Assembly (NCBI GenBank): GCA_964549765.1
Contig: CAZJWR010000009.1
Coordinates: forward strand, 1-64,000
Direction of reading: 5' to 3'
Length of the DNA stretch: 64,000 bases
From: CAZJWR01 sp964549765
GTDB lineage: Bacteria > Zixibacteria > MSB-5A5 > GN15 > JAAZOE01
Below, piece after piece: positions 45,468 through 55,610 of the stretch. A model generated the notes under the pieces. It saw nothing but the letters and a program-made list of their open reading frames with translations. It did no database searches and had not been told where the DNA came from. Every line of letters begins with the position of its first letter. The first letter of the stretch is position 1. Position numbers and translations under genes: made by a program.

Positions 45468-48400
45468 TCATTTCATCAAAACCATCTTTTTCTCCACACG
45501 CATATCGTCGGTGGTCAGCCGGTAGATATAAATGCCGCTGGCGACCACCTTCCCGTCATTGCCGGTGCCGTTCCAGATGATCCGGTGGACCCCGGCCGAT
45601 TGCCTCTTGTCGAACAGAACGGCAACGCGTTCGCCGAGAATATTGAAAATGTCGATGGTCACGTGGGCCTCGTGCCTCAGCTCATAGGAGATGGCCGTCG
45701 TCGCATTGAAGGGATTGGGATAGTTTTGATTCAGCCTGAAGGCCGACGGCAAAGGACCGCTGATATCGGCGGGCAGTGTATTGCCGTAATAATCGGAAAG
45801 CTGCACTTTAACCAGTTCGAATATGCCATGTCCTCGGAGAGGTACGGAGAATATATTCACAGCGCCGGCGGGAATTTCGGGGCTGCCATTCATGCTGAAG
45901 ACAAGAACTTTCAATTCGTTTTCGGTAAGGCCGTATTTTATATCCATGCCGGGAGCGCCGTCGAGCAGGTGCGGTTCACTGATCTCATAACCGGAATAGC
46001 GAAATACGAAATATCCTCCGCCGATACCGATGCGTGAATCGGTTAGAAGGGTTGCTTGCGTGTTTTCCAGTTCAACGCTTGCTGATGCCGTAATACCGGG
46101 CGGGATCGGCTTGAAATTGGGAGTAACGTTGCCGGTGATCACACGGACCTGGTAAACCAGATCGGCGATGGATAACGTCGCCCCATCGAGATTAACATCC
46201 GAGGCCGCCATCGAAGCATCCACGTGATTTCCGAAGGCGTCCAGTCCACGAACGAAATAATTGGTGAACATGACGGCATCCGCCACCTCATTGGCCACCC
46301 GATTGACATTGAGATCGCCCATTGCGTAAATATTCGAATCGGAGGCGGCGACGGTGAATGTCCGGGTCGTCATCCAATTGCCGTATACGATGCCGTCGTA
46401 AGCGCGGGCGCGCCAGAAATATGTGGATCCGTTATCGAGTACGGTGTTCACCTGCCAGGACGTAGTCCCCGATCCGGCGCTCACGAATCCCGATTGAGCC
46501 GCCAGGGGCGAAAATGCGGAAGCTTTTGAAATTTGAAAATGATACTGGACCGGTGTCCCGTTGGGGTCGGAGACGTTGTTGATAATAAGTATCGGTTGCG
46601 ACGTGTATACCTCCGCCTGATTTTCCGGAGCATTGCCCGCCGGGGCGGGGGGAGGATTGTTGGGGGTCGTGAAATCGAAGGGATCGGACCATCGCGACGT
46701 CGTCGTTCCATTGGTCGCCCGGCAATGCCAGTAATAGCGAAGCCCCTGACTCAATGGCGTGCCGGCGCCGTAGCAGGTCGTACCGGAGCCCTCGCTGACC
46801 CACCCCGATTGCCGCACAACTTTGGTAAACGCCAGGTCCTCGGCTATTTCGAACTGATACCGGACCGCATCGGCACAGTCGCCGTGATTGGAATTGCTGA
46901 CGCACAGTGTCGGGACGGTTCCGACCGACGATCCCGGGACGGGCGAGTACCATACCGGCACCGCCGGCGGCGCGCTGCATGGTTCCGCGACCCGTAGGAT
47001 TCTCCCCATATATGGTTTGAGGTAAAATACGGAATCGGACGCAGGCGACTGCACACCGTCGGTATTGATATTGTAATACAATCGGTGGAGATTGACGGCG
47101 ACGCTGTCATGCACCCAGTCGGCCTGGCCGTTGGAGGTCCGCACAAGGACGACAACATTACTGTTGTTGTAATCGCGCCGCATAACGGCAATTTTGCTGT
47201 AACTGGTTCCGACCGAACTGATTTCATAGGCCGGCCCGTCCGGTTCGCCGAAATCGACTTCATAGATTCCCCGCCACCGGGTCGTGTCGTTGAATCGGCA
47301 GGGTGAGATAAATGCGTTCGTGTCACGCACCTGGAGGAAGAAGGCATAATGGGTCATGTATATTCGGGAGGAATCGAATTTCCAGTCGGAGGGATTGGAA
47401 CTGCACAGGAAATCGCCCAAAAACAGCCAGTTGATATATCGCTCAGGATGTGCCGCCATTTTATTGGCCATGGCATACCATTGCTGCCAGCCGTTGGGCC
47501 AGGCCTTGAGGTAGTCGACGGGGTTCTCGAGACAGACGTTCGTGTAACGGATCTGCACGCCCAGCGCGCCCGGTGAAAACTTATCCACGTTGGCGAACGG
47601 ACGAATCCGGTCCAAGCCTCGCGCGGCGCACGTCGAATCCAGCACTGCCGCGATGGTCGAGTCGATCAGCATGGTCGAGTAATCGTAATAGTGGGTGTTG
47701 GCGGCGACATCGTTGCCGATCCCCGGCTGTTCGTACCAATCGAGACCGCCGGTCGGGCCGCCGGTGGTGCCGTTTATATTATAATATGAGTAGAGACGCG
47801 GGGCGTACCCCTCCCGGTATTGGTTGTCCATGAAGAAGGCGGTCCAATGGTGATTGCCCGGCCCGCTGGACGCCGAATCCTCTATCAGATGCCGGCGATA
47901 GGCGTACGCTATGGCATTTCGGGCGTCGCGATTGAGGCCGTTGGCCAGCCAACAATAACCAGCCGGATAGAACATGGTATCGGACGAGGTATTGTTCCAG
48001 TATTGATAGGTGAACCGGCGCTTATGGTATGGTAGGCCGGTCAGCGAATAGGTGCGGGTCCCATCGCCGACGTTGGTGATATTGACGTAATCGTCGGATA
48101 TATGCACGACCAAAGATTCCGGCGATACTCCGATACTGTCCAGATAGTGTTTGGCATAGACGTACAGCCAATAGGTTTGGACATCGGCCAGCCGATCATT
48201 GTATTGGGCGCCGGGATTGAAGCGGCTATAGAGGTTTATCTCCTGGCTGGATGCGTACGGTCCGCACCAGAACTCCTTGCCCATTCCCTGGGCGGCGTGA
48301 TAAATGCTGTCGAACATCCCGGGCCAGTCGCCCAATCCGGCGACGCCGGCGTCGTACCGTTCCGCCAGCCACTGCGCGGTCGCATTTCTCGAGCCGTAAT

Positions 48401-48494
48401 AGCTGTTGCCCCCGAACATGAATTTGTATGGCGTCTTGTCCTGTGCGGAGACCGCCGCCGATAGGAAAATCATGAAAAGGAGTAATCGTCGCAT
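45468..48494 (-). CDS. Large secreted glycosidase-like protein with dockerin and sorting tail
   Basis: A 1008-residue exported protein. Signal peptide 1-17. Residues about 20-500 form a domain I cannot place firmly; its aromatic- and Asp-rich beta/alpha pattern (NHHWTAFFMDNQYREGYAP, LDRIRPFANVDKFSPG, WYAMANKMAAHPERYINWLF) resembles putative glycoside hydrolases of the GHL15 type. Two fibronectin-like units follow (FEIAEDLAF...YYWHCRATNGTTTSRWSD and its sister), then a dockerin-like pair (MGDLNVNRVANEVADAVMF) and the C-terminal NYPNPFNATTAIS plus FlgD-like Ig tail ending KKMVLMK. It is likely secreted and cell-attached by the same route as the subtilase at 34980. Glycan target unknown. Monocistronic. 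Confidence 0.75.
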   Translation of the reverse strand: MRRLLLFMIFLSAAVSAQDKTPYKFMFGGNSYYGSRNATAQWLAERYDAGVAGLGDWPGMFDSIYHAAQGMGKEFWCGPYASSQEINLYSRFNPGAQYNDRLADVQTYWLYVYAKHYLDSIGVSPESLVVHISDDYVNITNVGDGTRTYSLTGLPYHKRRFTYQYWNNTSSDTMFYPAGYCWLANGLNRDARNAIAYAYRRHLIEDSASSGPGNHHWTAFFMDNQYREGYAPRLYSYYNINGTTGGPTGGLDWYEQPGIGNDVAANTHYYDYSTMLIDSTIAAVLDSTCAARGLDRIRPFANVDKFSPGALGVQIRYTNVCLENPVDYLKAWPNGWQQWYAMANKMAAHPERYINWLFLGDFLCSSNPSDWKFDSSRIYMTHYAFFLQVRDTNAFISPCRFNDTTRWRGIYEVDFGEPDGPAYEISSVGTSYSKIAVMRRDYNNSNVVVLVRTSNGQADWVHDSVAVNLHRLYYNINTDGVQSPASDSVFYLKPYMGRILRVAEPCSAPPAVPVWYSPVPGSSVGTVPTLCVSNSNHGDCADAVRYQFEIAEDLAFTKVVRQSGWVSEGSGTTCYGAGTPLSQGLRYYWHCRATNGTTTSRWSDPFDFTTPNNPPPAPAGNAPENQAEVYTSQPILIINNVSDPNGTPVQYHFQISKASAFSPLAAQSGFVSAGSGTTSWQVNTVLDNGSTYFWRARAYDGIVYGNWMTTRTFTVAASDSNIYAMGDLNVNRVANEVADAVMFTNYFVRGLDAFGNHVDASMAASDVNLDGATLSIADLVYQVRVITGNVTPNFKPIPPGITASASVELENTQATLLTDSRIGIGGGYFVFRYSGYEISEPHLLDGAPGMDIKYGLTENELKVLVFSMNGSPEIPAGAVNIFSVPLRGHGIFELVKVQLSDYYGNTLPADISGPLPSAFRLNQNYPNPFNATTAISYELRHEAHVTIDIFNILGERVAVLFDKRQSAGVHRIIWNGTGNDGKVVASGIYIYRLTTDDMRVEKKMVLMK

Positions 48495-49044
48495 TTCGGA
48501 TTCCCTTCCGAGTATGTAAGTCTCGGGACCAAACAGAACGTTGCTTTTGACAGCGCCTTCATATCCCCGTATAAAACCGGGGCAACTGCGCTCAGGATCT
48601 CGTTAGGGCAGGTATGTCGATTATCTCCTTCGAATAACTGGCGGCGAGTATAATTTGTACGACATAAATATGTGAATTCGTCCCTCGATTGTCAACAGGT
48701 TTTCATCCTCGGGGCCAATATTTATCGCCGGTCAATTGAATCGCTCTTGTCATGGTAAGAGTCTGGAATGCGGAGAAGCAATTGGGGTTTATAAGGAAAA
48801 AGCCCATCGAGCGGACAATACACGATGCTTATAAGTAAAATGCGGGCCATATATTATGCAGCTAATTTAAAGTGTTGCATTGATGGCGCAGTTGGCGGAA
48901 TGGCAGTCCCGTAGAGGTTAATCTCAGTGTCCACTTATCTGGAGCGAATGTCCCGGCATCCGTATCCGATTCTCCGGTGACGGCATTTTCGGATGCAATG
49001 TTAACTACGAAAAAGCCCTCAGAAATTGTGTATTTATTTCGTAT
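48495..49044. other. Long intergenic region
   Basis: 550 bases upstream of the minus-strand secreted protein and before the NuoN fragment. I find no gene, RNA or clear promoter box. An in-frame open stretch continues upstream of 49045 for some codons but shows no NuoN likeness, so the missing part of that gene is not hidden here. Confidence 0.4.
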
Positions 49045-49338
49045 GTGATGCAAAACAATCAATCCTGCATGCGCCGCCGACGTCGATTCATCTGGGCTCT
49101 GATCGTCATTTTGATCATATCGAGCATGATCGGATTATATTATTATCTGCGGGTGATTGCCGCCATGATATCCGATCGTGAACCGGAAAGCGAAGTGGGC
49201 GCGCTGCCGGAGTTCTCGCCCGGCAATTCGTTGGTGCTACCGCTCGTTGCGATTGCCGTCGTGTATCTCGGTGTCTATCCCGGCCCATTGATCGGTCTGA
49301 TCCAAGACGCCATCCTGAAATCATTCACCGGCGGCTGA
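49045..49338 (+). pseudogene. C-terminal fragment of nuoN (NADH-quinone oxidoreductase subunit N)
   Basis: A 97-codon frame whose body is the last two helices of NuoN: IWALIVILIISSMIGLYYYL then RVIAAM, and SLVLPLVAIAVVYLGVYPGP then LIGLIQ. The YYYLRV motif and the LGxYPGPL end are family signatures. A full NuoN has about 480 residues, so only a fifth remains. The first 13 codons (QNNQSCMRRRRR) are not NuoN-like. No other nuo gene is in the window. It is either the stump of a lost operon or a fragment brought in by rearrangement; a short functional peptide cannot be excluded. Confidence 0.65.
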
Positions 49339-49406
49339 TCGCCGTCCTGCTTCGGGTCATCATTATTGCGTTGCCTCCGGGAACGACATTTTTTACTTTG
49401 GGCATT

Positions 49407-50372
49407 ATGCAGAAATCGATTTTGAAAATTGCGAGCGCCAGACGATATATTTCAGCCGTTCAGCGCCGACCCTGGTTTCATTCTGTATTCCGGCTGCGCA
49501 TCGAGGAGTTCATCGCCCTGGTGTTTTTTGCACCGATGGTTTATCTGACGGCCAAGGCGTATTTCTATTTTGATGCCCAGGGCCACGTTCCTCGTAGGTT
49601 TGTCGGCGACGTGGACCGCGTTTTTGCTGTAGTTGTGGTCATTGCCATTCTTCTGCTTATCGTGCGTTTCCGTCCGCGTTGGACTCTCTTGCGCGACGGA
49701 CTTCCATTCGCATTCTGCCTGGCGATTTATACCAATCTGCACGACACGATTCATTTCGCCAACCCGTACGATATTAACAACACGCTTATTGCCATCGACG
49801 CCTGGGTATTCGGCGTTCAGCCCTGCGTCTGGGCCCAGCAGTTCGTCCATCCGTGGTTGACAGAAATATTTTCGTTTTGCTACATGCTATTTTTCCTCTG
49901 GGCTCCGCTGGTGGCGGCGACGCTGTATTTCCAAAACAGAAAGACCGAATTTCGAAATACGCTGGTGTCAGTCATCCTCTGCTTCTATGTCGGATATTTT
50001 CTATACATAATCTTTCCGGCCGCTCCGCCCCGACTCACGCTGAAGCACCTGTTCACCGTCCAATTCGACGGTACTCCGATTGCGGACGCCACGCTAAGCA
50101 TGGTCAATGTGCTGCCATCGGATTCCCGCGCCGCATTTCCCTCACTTCATTCAGCGGTAACGCTGCTGACGCTTTTATTCGCCTGGAAATATGTGCGCGG
50201 GCTGTTCTGGTTGATATTGCCGTTCTGTATCGGGCTTTTTGTGTCCACTATCTATCTGCGCCATCATTATGTCGTCGATCTGGTCGCCGGCTTCGCGCTG
50301 GGAATACTCGCTTTTATCTATGGTCCGCGAGCGGACACCTGGTGGCGAGCGCGGCATCCCTCGCAGTCATGA
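49407..50372 (+). CDS. PAP2-family membrane phosphatase / transferase
   Basis: A 321-residue membrane protein with about six to seven helices. PAP2 signature parts are present: FPAAPPRLTL, SRAAFPSLHSAVTL (catalytic His) and STIYLRHHYVVDLVAGF (second His and Asp). The group includes lipid phosphatases and inositol-phosphorylceramide-synthase-like enzymes that move head groups on lipids; the N-terminal helices and the Pro-rich second motif favour the PAP2_3 branch. ATG 49407 is taken as start; a TTG at 49371 would add 12 residues, but neither has a good ribosome binding site. It converges with the FG-GAP gene at a shared terminator. Confidence 0.83.
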   Translation: MQKSILKIASARRYISAVQRRPWFHSVFRLRIEEFIALVFFAPMVYLTAKAYFYFDAQGHVPRRFVGDVDRVFAVVVVIAILLLIVRFRPRWTLLRDGLPFAFCLAIYTNLHDTIHFANPYDINNTLIAIDAWVFGVQPCVWAQQFVHPWLTEIFSFCYMLFFLWAPLVAATLYFQNRKTEFRNTLVSVILCFYVGYFLYIIFPAAPPRLTLKHLFTVQFDGTPIADATLSMVNVLPSDSRAAFPSLHSAVTLLTLLFAWKYVRGLFWLILPFCIGLFVSTIYLRHHYVVDLVAGFALGILAFIYGPRADTWWRARHPSQS

Positions 50373-50495
50373 AGTACCGTTGACGGGGCATTTCATTCCG
50401 GCGCCTCTTATCCGTGAGGGAAAAGCTAACCGACCACAGGCATATGTCCATATCGCCCGATATTGCGCCATGGGGCTCGCCGCGCGTCACAAAAT

Positions 50496-50527
50496 AAAGG
50501 GTCGGCCGTTCCCGGCCGACCCTTTTT
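50496..50527. terminator. Bidirectional terminator between convergent genes
   Basis: AAAGGGTCGGCC (50496-50507) pairs perfectly with GGCCGACCCTTT (50514-50525); the T run on each strand ends a transcript from either side (PAP2 gene and FG-GAP gene). Confidence 0.88.
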
Positions 50528-50564
50528 CCGTACCCCAACCGCATGCTCTGGTATTGGTTGGGCC

Positions 50565-53500
50565 CTATTTAATCAGCGCCATCTTCCGTGTCTTGGTGAA
50601 CTCGTCCGCTTTAAGTCGATAGAAGTATATTCCGGTGGCGACTTTGTGGCCGGCATTATCCGTCGCGTCCCATGTTACGGAGTAGCGGCCGGCCTGCTGC
50701 TCGGAATTGACCAGGTTCTTTACCTTCTGCCCAAGCACGTTGAAGACGATCAGTTCCACATGCCCGGCTGCAGGCACGGCATAATTGATCGTCGTCGTCG
50801 GATTGAACGGATTGGGGTAATTCTGCATCAGGCTGTACTGCATCGGGAGCGGTTCCGTTTTTTCCCGTGTACCCAGGACGGCGGGAATCTCATTGCCGTG
50901 CTCATCGAAAACCTGGAACGATTCGATTTCGGCGGCCTCAATGCCGGAATAGGGGATGGTCAGAAGCTCGCCCTGGCCGGCCGGGATGACACCGGAACCA
51001 CTCATATCGCAGAGCCCGAAACGGTGCGATCCGGCGGTGAAACCGGAGTAAGCCTGCATATCGCGAGTCATTCCACCGAGCACGGGCGCCGATGTTTTGA
51101 TGAATCCGGCGGGATCGGGGACTTCAAACTGGACGCCTCCGATCGGCACGTCGGAATCGAGCATAATTTTCAATAGTGCACCGTCCGCATTCGCCGATTT
51201 CTCGACGGTATAATACACCGGTCCGGCGCTCATGCCTGGCGCGGCCTTAGGCGGCGGCGGGCCGCCCTTGAAGATGTAGTCAACAATATAGACGATATCG
51301 CCAATATTGACGTCGGCATCGCCATTGGCGTCTCCGGCGTTGATGGGAATCGGCGGCCGCTGACCTTTGAAAACGTATTGGATCAAATAAACGCCGTCGC
51401 CGATTTCAACACCACCGCTACCGTTGGCATCACCGTACAGACTTAGCCCGACGAAGATATTACCGTACTGGAATTCAGGGTAGATAGACGAGGAACTGGG
51501 ATCGAAGAGCAGGAATTGCCCGGCCGGCGGGAAGAAGGAGGAATCGATAACCGATACCTGTTCCGGGGCCTCGGAATTGACCCGCATGTACAGATTGGCG
51601 ATTTCCCCGTCACCCGGTTGGAGATAGTCCTCCATGAAAACGACCATGCCGAACAGGATTCCGCCCCCGATAGTATCGATATTGGATTCGGTGATATCGA
51701 TATAGTCGATTCGGGTCCCGGCGAATGAAACGGAATCGCAAGTCAGGATCGCCGGATCATACGTCAGAGGTATGCTGAACGCCGCCAATTCGTGGACGTT
51801 GTGGAGATAAACCGGGACGACAATCTGTTCACCGGGTTGGGCGGATACGGAGGCAACACGAACCGTATCCCGCTCGGGCGCATCGCCGGGGATAATCGTG
51901 AGATTCACGGTTAGTGAGGCCGGGCTGTTCAATGCTCCCGGCGCGGTCACGGTGATTGTCGCCTGATAGGTTCCTACCGGCAAACTGTCGATGAAGCAGC
52001 CAACAGTGACGTTCGACGGAGCCGTTCCGGAAAGCGGCTGCGCCGTCATCCAGGATTCTCCCGACGCGGTCAATGTCCAATCGAAAGTGCCCTGCCCCGT
52101 GTTGGTTATGGAAAATTCTTTTGGCCACGGATTGGTGGAGTTTTGCACGGCAGTGAAGTCGATACGATCGGAAAGGAGTGTCAGGATCGGCTGGTCGGCA
52201 GTAATCGTCATCCTGACGACCGCCGTCCGCGGCGAGTTGATTGCATCGACAGCAATAACCCTGATTGTCGTCTCATAGTTGCCCGGAGTCAATCCGGTCG
52301 GATCAACCGTAAGGGTAATGGTTTGATCGGTCGTGCCGGAAGAACTGCTCAATTGACACCAACCGTCAGCCGCCATCGCGGACCATGAAATCGGATTGCC
52401 CGCGGAATTTTTGATCATCATTTGAGCCTGTGCCGCCGGATCACCTTCGAGGAAATCGAAACTAAAGCTTCCCGGAGACAGCACCAGATAATCCGGAATA
52501 TCTCCGGACTCCATGACGGTCAGCCGCGATCCCGGGGTAACGCCCAACTGATCGACCGTTACTCCCGAGGGGAAGACCGTGCGGAGATCGAACTGGTCGC
52601 CGCCGCCTGTGCCGAAATGGATGTAATCGGGACCGGAACCGTTGAAGCCATTGGAAACATTGTATTCGCGATAGCCGACCAGGGCGTCGAGGCTGCCGAG
52701 TTGCCCGGCGGGGAAGAGGTACACCTTGGTGCCGATCCCGGCTCGATTCGATACCACCCCGACCGGAGCCACCGTGATGAAGGCGCCGTTATTCGTCTCG
52801 TTGCGGAAAAAGGAATTCTGGATGTAATCCGTGCGGGCAATGTACACGTCAAGATCGCCGTCACCGTCATAGTCACCCACGACCGCCGGGCCGGCCTTGG
52901 CCCGCCCGTCGTTGATCCCACACATGTCGGTCACGTCGGTGAAGGCACCGGTGCCGTCGTTGAGGAAAAATTGAGCCGACCGGTTTTCATTGGCGACGAC
53001 AAGATCGAGATCGCCGTCGTTATCGACATCGAAAAATTCGGTGCCTCGGGTATAATTCCGGCAGGTCGTGCCGGACGCCTGGGTGACATCCGTGAAAAAG
53101 CCGTTGCCGTCGTTCAGGAATAGATAATTCGGATCGGAATACCCGGCGCCGGTATACATATCGAGGTCGCCGTCGTTGTCGACGTCGCCGAACGACGTTC
53201 CCAGGGCCGTGGGGAAATATCCCAGGCTGGAGTTATCGGAGATGTCGGTAAAATGCCCTGTCCCGTCGTTGGTGAACATCAGAGATACGGCGCGGTTCTG
53301 CCGGTTGATAACGAGGTCGTCGTCGCCGTCATTGTCGATATCGCCAAAGACAGCCCGACAGACGAACCGGATATTCGATAATCCCGCTTCCTCGGTGATA
53401 TCAGTGAACGTCATATTTCCGTCGTTGCGGTACAACCGGGCGCCGTAAAAGACGTCCAGGTCGCCGTCATGATCGACATCGTTCACAGCCACGGCATACC

Positions 53501-55610
53501 CGTCGTAGCCGAGCGTGGTCGAGAATTGCTGTATGCCGGCGTCAATAAACGTCTCGAAACCGGTATTCATGTAGGTATATCCGACTTCCTTATCCTCGGT
53601 GAAGGTGATGATATCGGGGAGGGCATCGGCATCGAGATCTCCGGCGAAGACGCCCAGGTTATGATAGCAATCACTGACGCTGGCGGCCTCGCCCACGTCG
53701 GTGAAGGACACACCGTCGGAGCGATAAAGACGATTTTGCCCGTTATTGTTGTTGAGATAGATGTCATCGAACCCGTCGAGGTTGTAATCGAAAAAAGCGG
53801 CGCCGTTGCTGAAATCAAAGTCGTTCAGACCGACCGAAGCCGATACGTTGTTGAGGAAATAGTCGGTAATCTGCACCGATACCACCAGCATTGTCGGGGA
53901 ATTGATGGCGTCAGGTGTGGTTATCTGAACATGCCCGACATATTGTCCCAATCCGAGTCCGTCGGGATTAACGGTGATTGATAGTGAATCGGGAGTATTG
54001 CCGGAAGGCGTATTAACGGTAAGCCACGATGTCGTCGAAGCGGCGGTCCACGGGATGCTTTCGCCCTTGGCGTCGTAGACGAGCGTCCGCACCGTAACCG
54101 GTCCGTCCGAGATGTCTCTCATGAGCGAAATGCCGGAAGGCGCCAGCCGGATGTAGTTCGGCATTTCACCGGTCTCGAATATGATCAGACGAGAGCCTGC
54201 CGATACGCCGGCGGTGTCGACCACCGTGCCGGCGGGATAGACGACCCGAACGTCGAACAACCCGGGGCCGCCCGTGCCCAAATGGATCCGCCCGTTGGTA
54301 CCGGCGTTGAAACCGGATGTCGATGTGAGTTCATACATGGACCGAAGGTGGTTTGCATTCCCGAGATACCCTCCGTCATATAGATAAACCTTGCTGCCGA
54401 TACCGGCGAAGTTGGATACGGTCCCCCGGGGACTGACTTCGACGGCGTAATTATTATTCAGATTATTGACGAAGCAGGGGTTCACCAGATAATCGGACTT
54501 GGCGATATAGAGATCGAGATCGCCGTCGCCGTCGAGATCACCCACGGCGAGACCACCCGCCTTGTCCTGCTGGTTGTCCATGCCCACTTCCGCCGTGACG
54601 TCTTGAAAAACACCGCCGCCCAGATTTTCATGGAAGGTCGACGATCCGTCCTCATTGGCCAGCACCAAATCGGGGTCGCCGTCATTATCAAAATCGGCAA
54701 ATACGGCGCCACGGGTATAGCGGAGGGAGGTATTGGCATCGTCATCGATCGTGAAATGCCCGGAGCCGTCATTCAGATACAAGACATTGCTGTAGGCGAG
54801 AAACAGGTCAAGGTCGCCGTCGTTGTCGATATCGGCAAAAGAACCGCCCAGACCGTACGGCGTACCCTCGATATGAGAGGTGGCATCGCTGAAATGGCCA
54901 TGGCCGTCGTTGAGATAAAGTGAAGCGCTGCCGCCATTCTGCCGCGAAATGAACAAATCGGGATCAAGATCATTATCGACATCGGCGAAGGCGGCATGGG
55001 CGACGAAACCGATCGAACCCAGCCCGGCCGCGTCATTGGACTCTTCGAATTGCATATCGCCCAGATTCCGGAATAAGCGGCCGCCGTAGAAGACATCCAG
55101 CAGACCGTCCATATTATAATCGGCAAAAGCACAGGCGTATCCTTCATACCCATACATGGAGTAAAAGGAGTTGACGCCGGCATCGGAGAATGTCTGGTCG
55201 CCATTATTGAGATAGAGCATTCCGGGGCCGGTGCTGCCGCCGCCGTAGGAATTTTCCGTGAACACGAGATAATCCATCAGGCCGGTGCCGTCCAGATCAG
55301 CCGTGGCGATTCCCAGCGTCTTGACTTGGTTGTCGATTCCGGCGACGGCGCCCACTTCCGAGAAGGTGCCGTTCCCGTTGGACATGTATAGACGATCCGG
55401 GGCGCTGGAATAATTCGTCACGACGATATCGTCGAAACCGTCATTGTTAAAATCGAATATGGCCGTACCCATTGAAAAATCACTCAGGTGTAGACCCGAT
55501 GCGGGGTCCTGGGCGATGTCGGTAAATGATGCGTTGGTACCCATCGCCAAGGCCGGGTACAGAGCGGCAAGAATGATAATCACCGCCAGTAAACTTCTCT
55601 TCCCTTTCAT
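50565..55610 (-). CDS. Giant secreted FG-GAP / ASPIC protein with cohesin, dockerin and sorting tail
   Basis: A 1681-residue exported protein. Signal peptide 1-23. Two large modules repeat in tandem: FG-GAP/VCBS repeats (IFDFNNDGFDDIVVTN, FADIDNDGDLDLFL and so on), then an ASPIC/UnbV-type domain (NNNYAVEVSPRGTVSN; NNGAFITVAPVGVVSN) and Ig-like/BACON-type strands. A third Ig-like unit follows, then a cohesin-like domain (about 1280-1410), a dockerin pair (GDANGSGGVEIGDGVYLI; GDANGDADVNIGDIVYIVDY), and the NYPNPFNPTTTINYAVP plus FlgD-like tail. The many Asp-rich DxDxDG loops bind calcium. It is likely a surface adhesin. Start ATG 55610 with GGAGGA upstream; a longer start at 55637 is less good. 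It diverges from the sigma factor operon. Confidence 0.9.
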   Translation of the reverse strand: MKGKRSLLAVIIILAALYPALAMGTNASFTDIAQDPASGLHLSDFSMGTAIFDFNNDGFDDIVVTNYSSAPDRLYMSNGNGTFSEVGAVAGIDNQVKTLGIATADLDGTGLMDYLVFTENSYGGGSTGPGMLYLNNGDQTFSDAGVNSFYSMYGYEGYACAFADYNMDGLLDVFYGGRLFRNLGDMQFEESNDAAGLGSIGFVAHAAFADVDNDLDPDLFISRQNGGSASLYLNDGHGHFSDATSHIEGTPYGLGGSFADIDNDGDLDLFLAYSNVLYLNDGSGHFTIDDDANTSLRYTRGAVFADFDNDGDPDLVLANEDGSSTFHENLGGGVFQDVTAEVGMDNQQDKAGGLAVGDLDGDGDLDLYIAKSDYLVNPCFVNNLNNNYAVEVSPRGTVSNFAGIGSKVYLYDGGYLGNANHLRSMYELTSTSGFNAGTNGRIHLGTGGPGLFDVRVVYPAGTVVDTAGVSAGSRLIIFETGEMPNYIRLAPSGISLMRDISDGPVTVRTLVYDAKGESIPWTAASTTSWLTVNTPSGNTPDSLSITVNPDGLGLGQYVGHVQITTPDAINSPTMLVVSVQITDYFLNNVSASVGLNDFDFSNGAAFFDYNLDGFDDIYLNNNNGQNRLYRSDGVSFTDVGEAASVSDCYHNLGVFAGDLDADALPDIITFTEDKEVGYTYMNTGFETFIDAGIQQFSTTLGYDGYAVAVNDVDHDGDLDVFYGARLYRNDGNMTFTDITEEAGLSNIRFVCRAVFGDIDNDGDDDLVINRQNRAVSLMFTNDGTGHFTDISDNSSLGYFPTALGTSFGDVDNDGDLDMYTGAGYSDPNYLFLNDGNGFFTDVTQASGTTCRNYTRGTEFFDVDNDGDLDLVVANENRSAQFFLNDGTGAFTDVTDMCGINDGRAKAGPAVVGDYDGDGDLDVYIARTDYIQNSFFRNETNNGAFITVAPVGVVSNRAGIGTKVYLFPAGQLGSLDALVGYREYNVSNGFNGSGPDYIHFGTGGGDQFDLRTVFPSGVTVDQLGVTPGSRLTVMESGDIPDYLVLSPGSFSFDFLEGDPAAQAQMMIKNSAGNPISWSAMAADGWCQLSSSSGTTDQTITLTVDPTGLTPGNYETTIRVIAVDAINSPRTAVVRMTITADQPILTLLSDRIDFTAVQNSTNPWPKEFSITNTGQGTFDWTLTASGESWMTAQPLSGTAPSNVTVGCFIDSLPVGTYQATITVTAPGALNSPASLTVNLTIIPGDAPERDTVRVASVSAQPGEQIVVPVYLHNVHELAAFSIPLTYDPAILTCDSVSFAGTRIDYIDITESNIDTIGGGILFGMVVFMEDYLQPGDGEIANLYMRVNSEAPEQVSVIDSSFFPPAGQFLLFDPSSSSIYPEFQYGNIFVGLSLYGDANGSGGVEIGDGVYLIQYVFKGQRPPIPINAGDANGDADVNIGDIVYIVDYIFKGGPPPPKAAPGMSAGPVYYTVEKSANADGALLKIMLDSDVPIGGVQFEVPDPAGFIKTSAPVLGGMTRDMQAYSGFTAGSHRFGLCDMSGSGVIPAGQGELLTIPYSGIEAAEIESFQVFDEHGNEIPAVLGTREKTEPLPMQYSLMQNYPNPFNPTTTINYAVPAAGHVELIVFNVLGQKVKNLVNSEQQAGRYSVTWDATDNAGHKVATGIYFYRLKADEFTKTRKMALIK

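Noticed and set aside
48862..49062. 66-codon minus-strand open frame next to the NuoN fragment
   Set aside because: No motif, no ribosome binding site, overlaps the divergent gap. Treated as chance.
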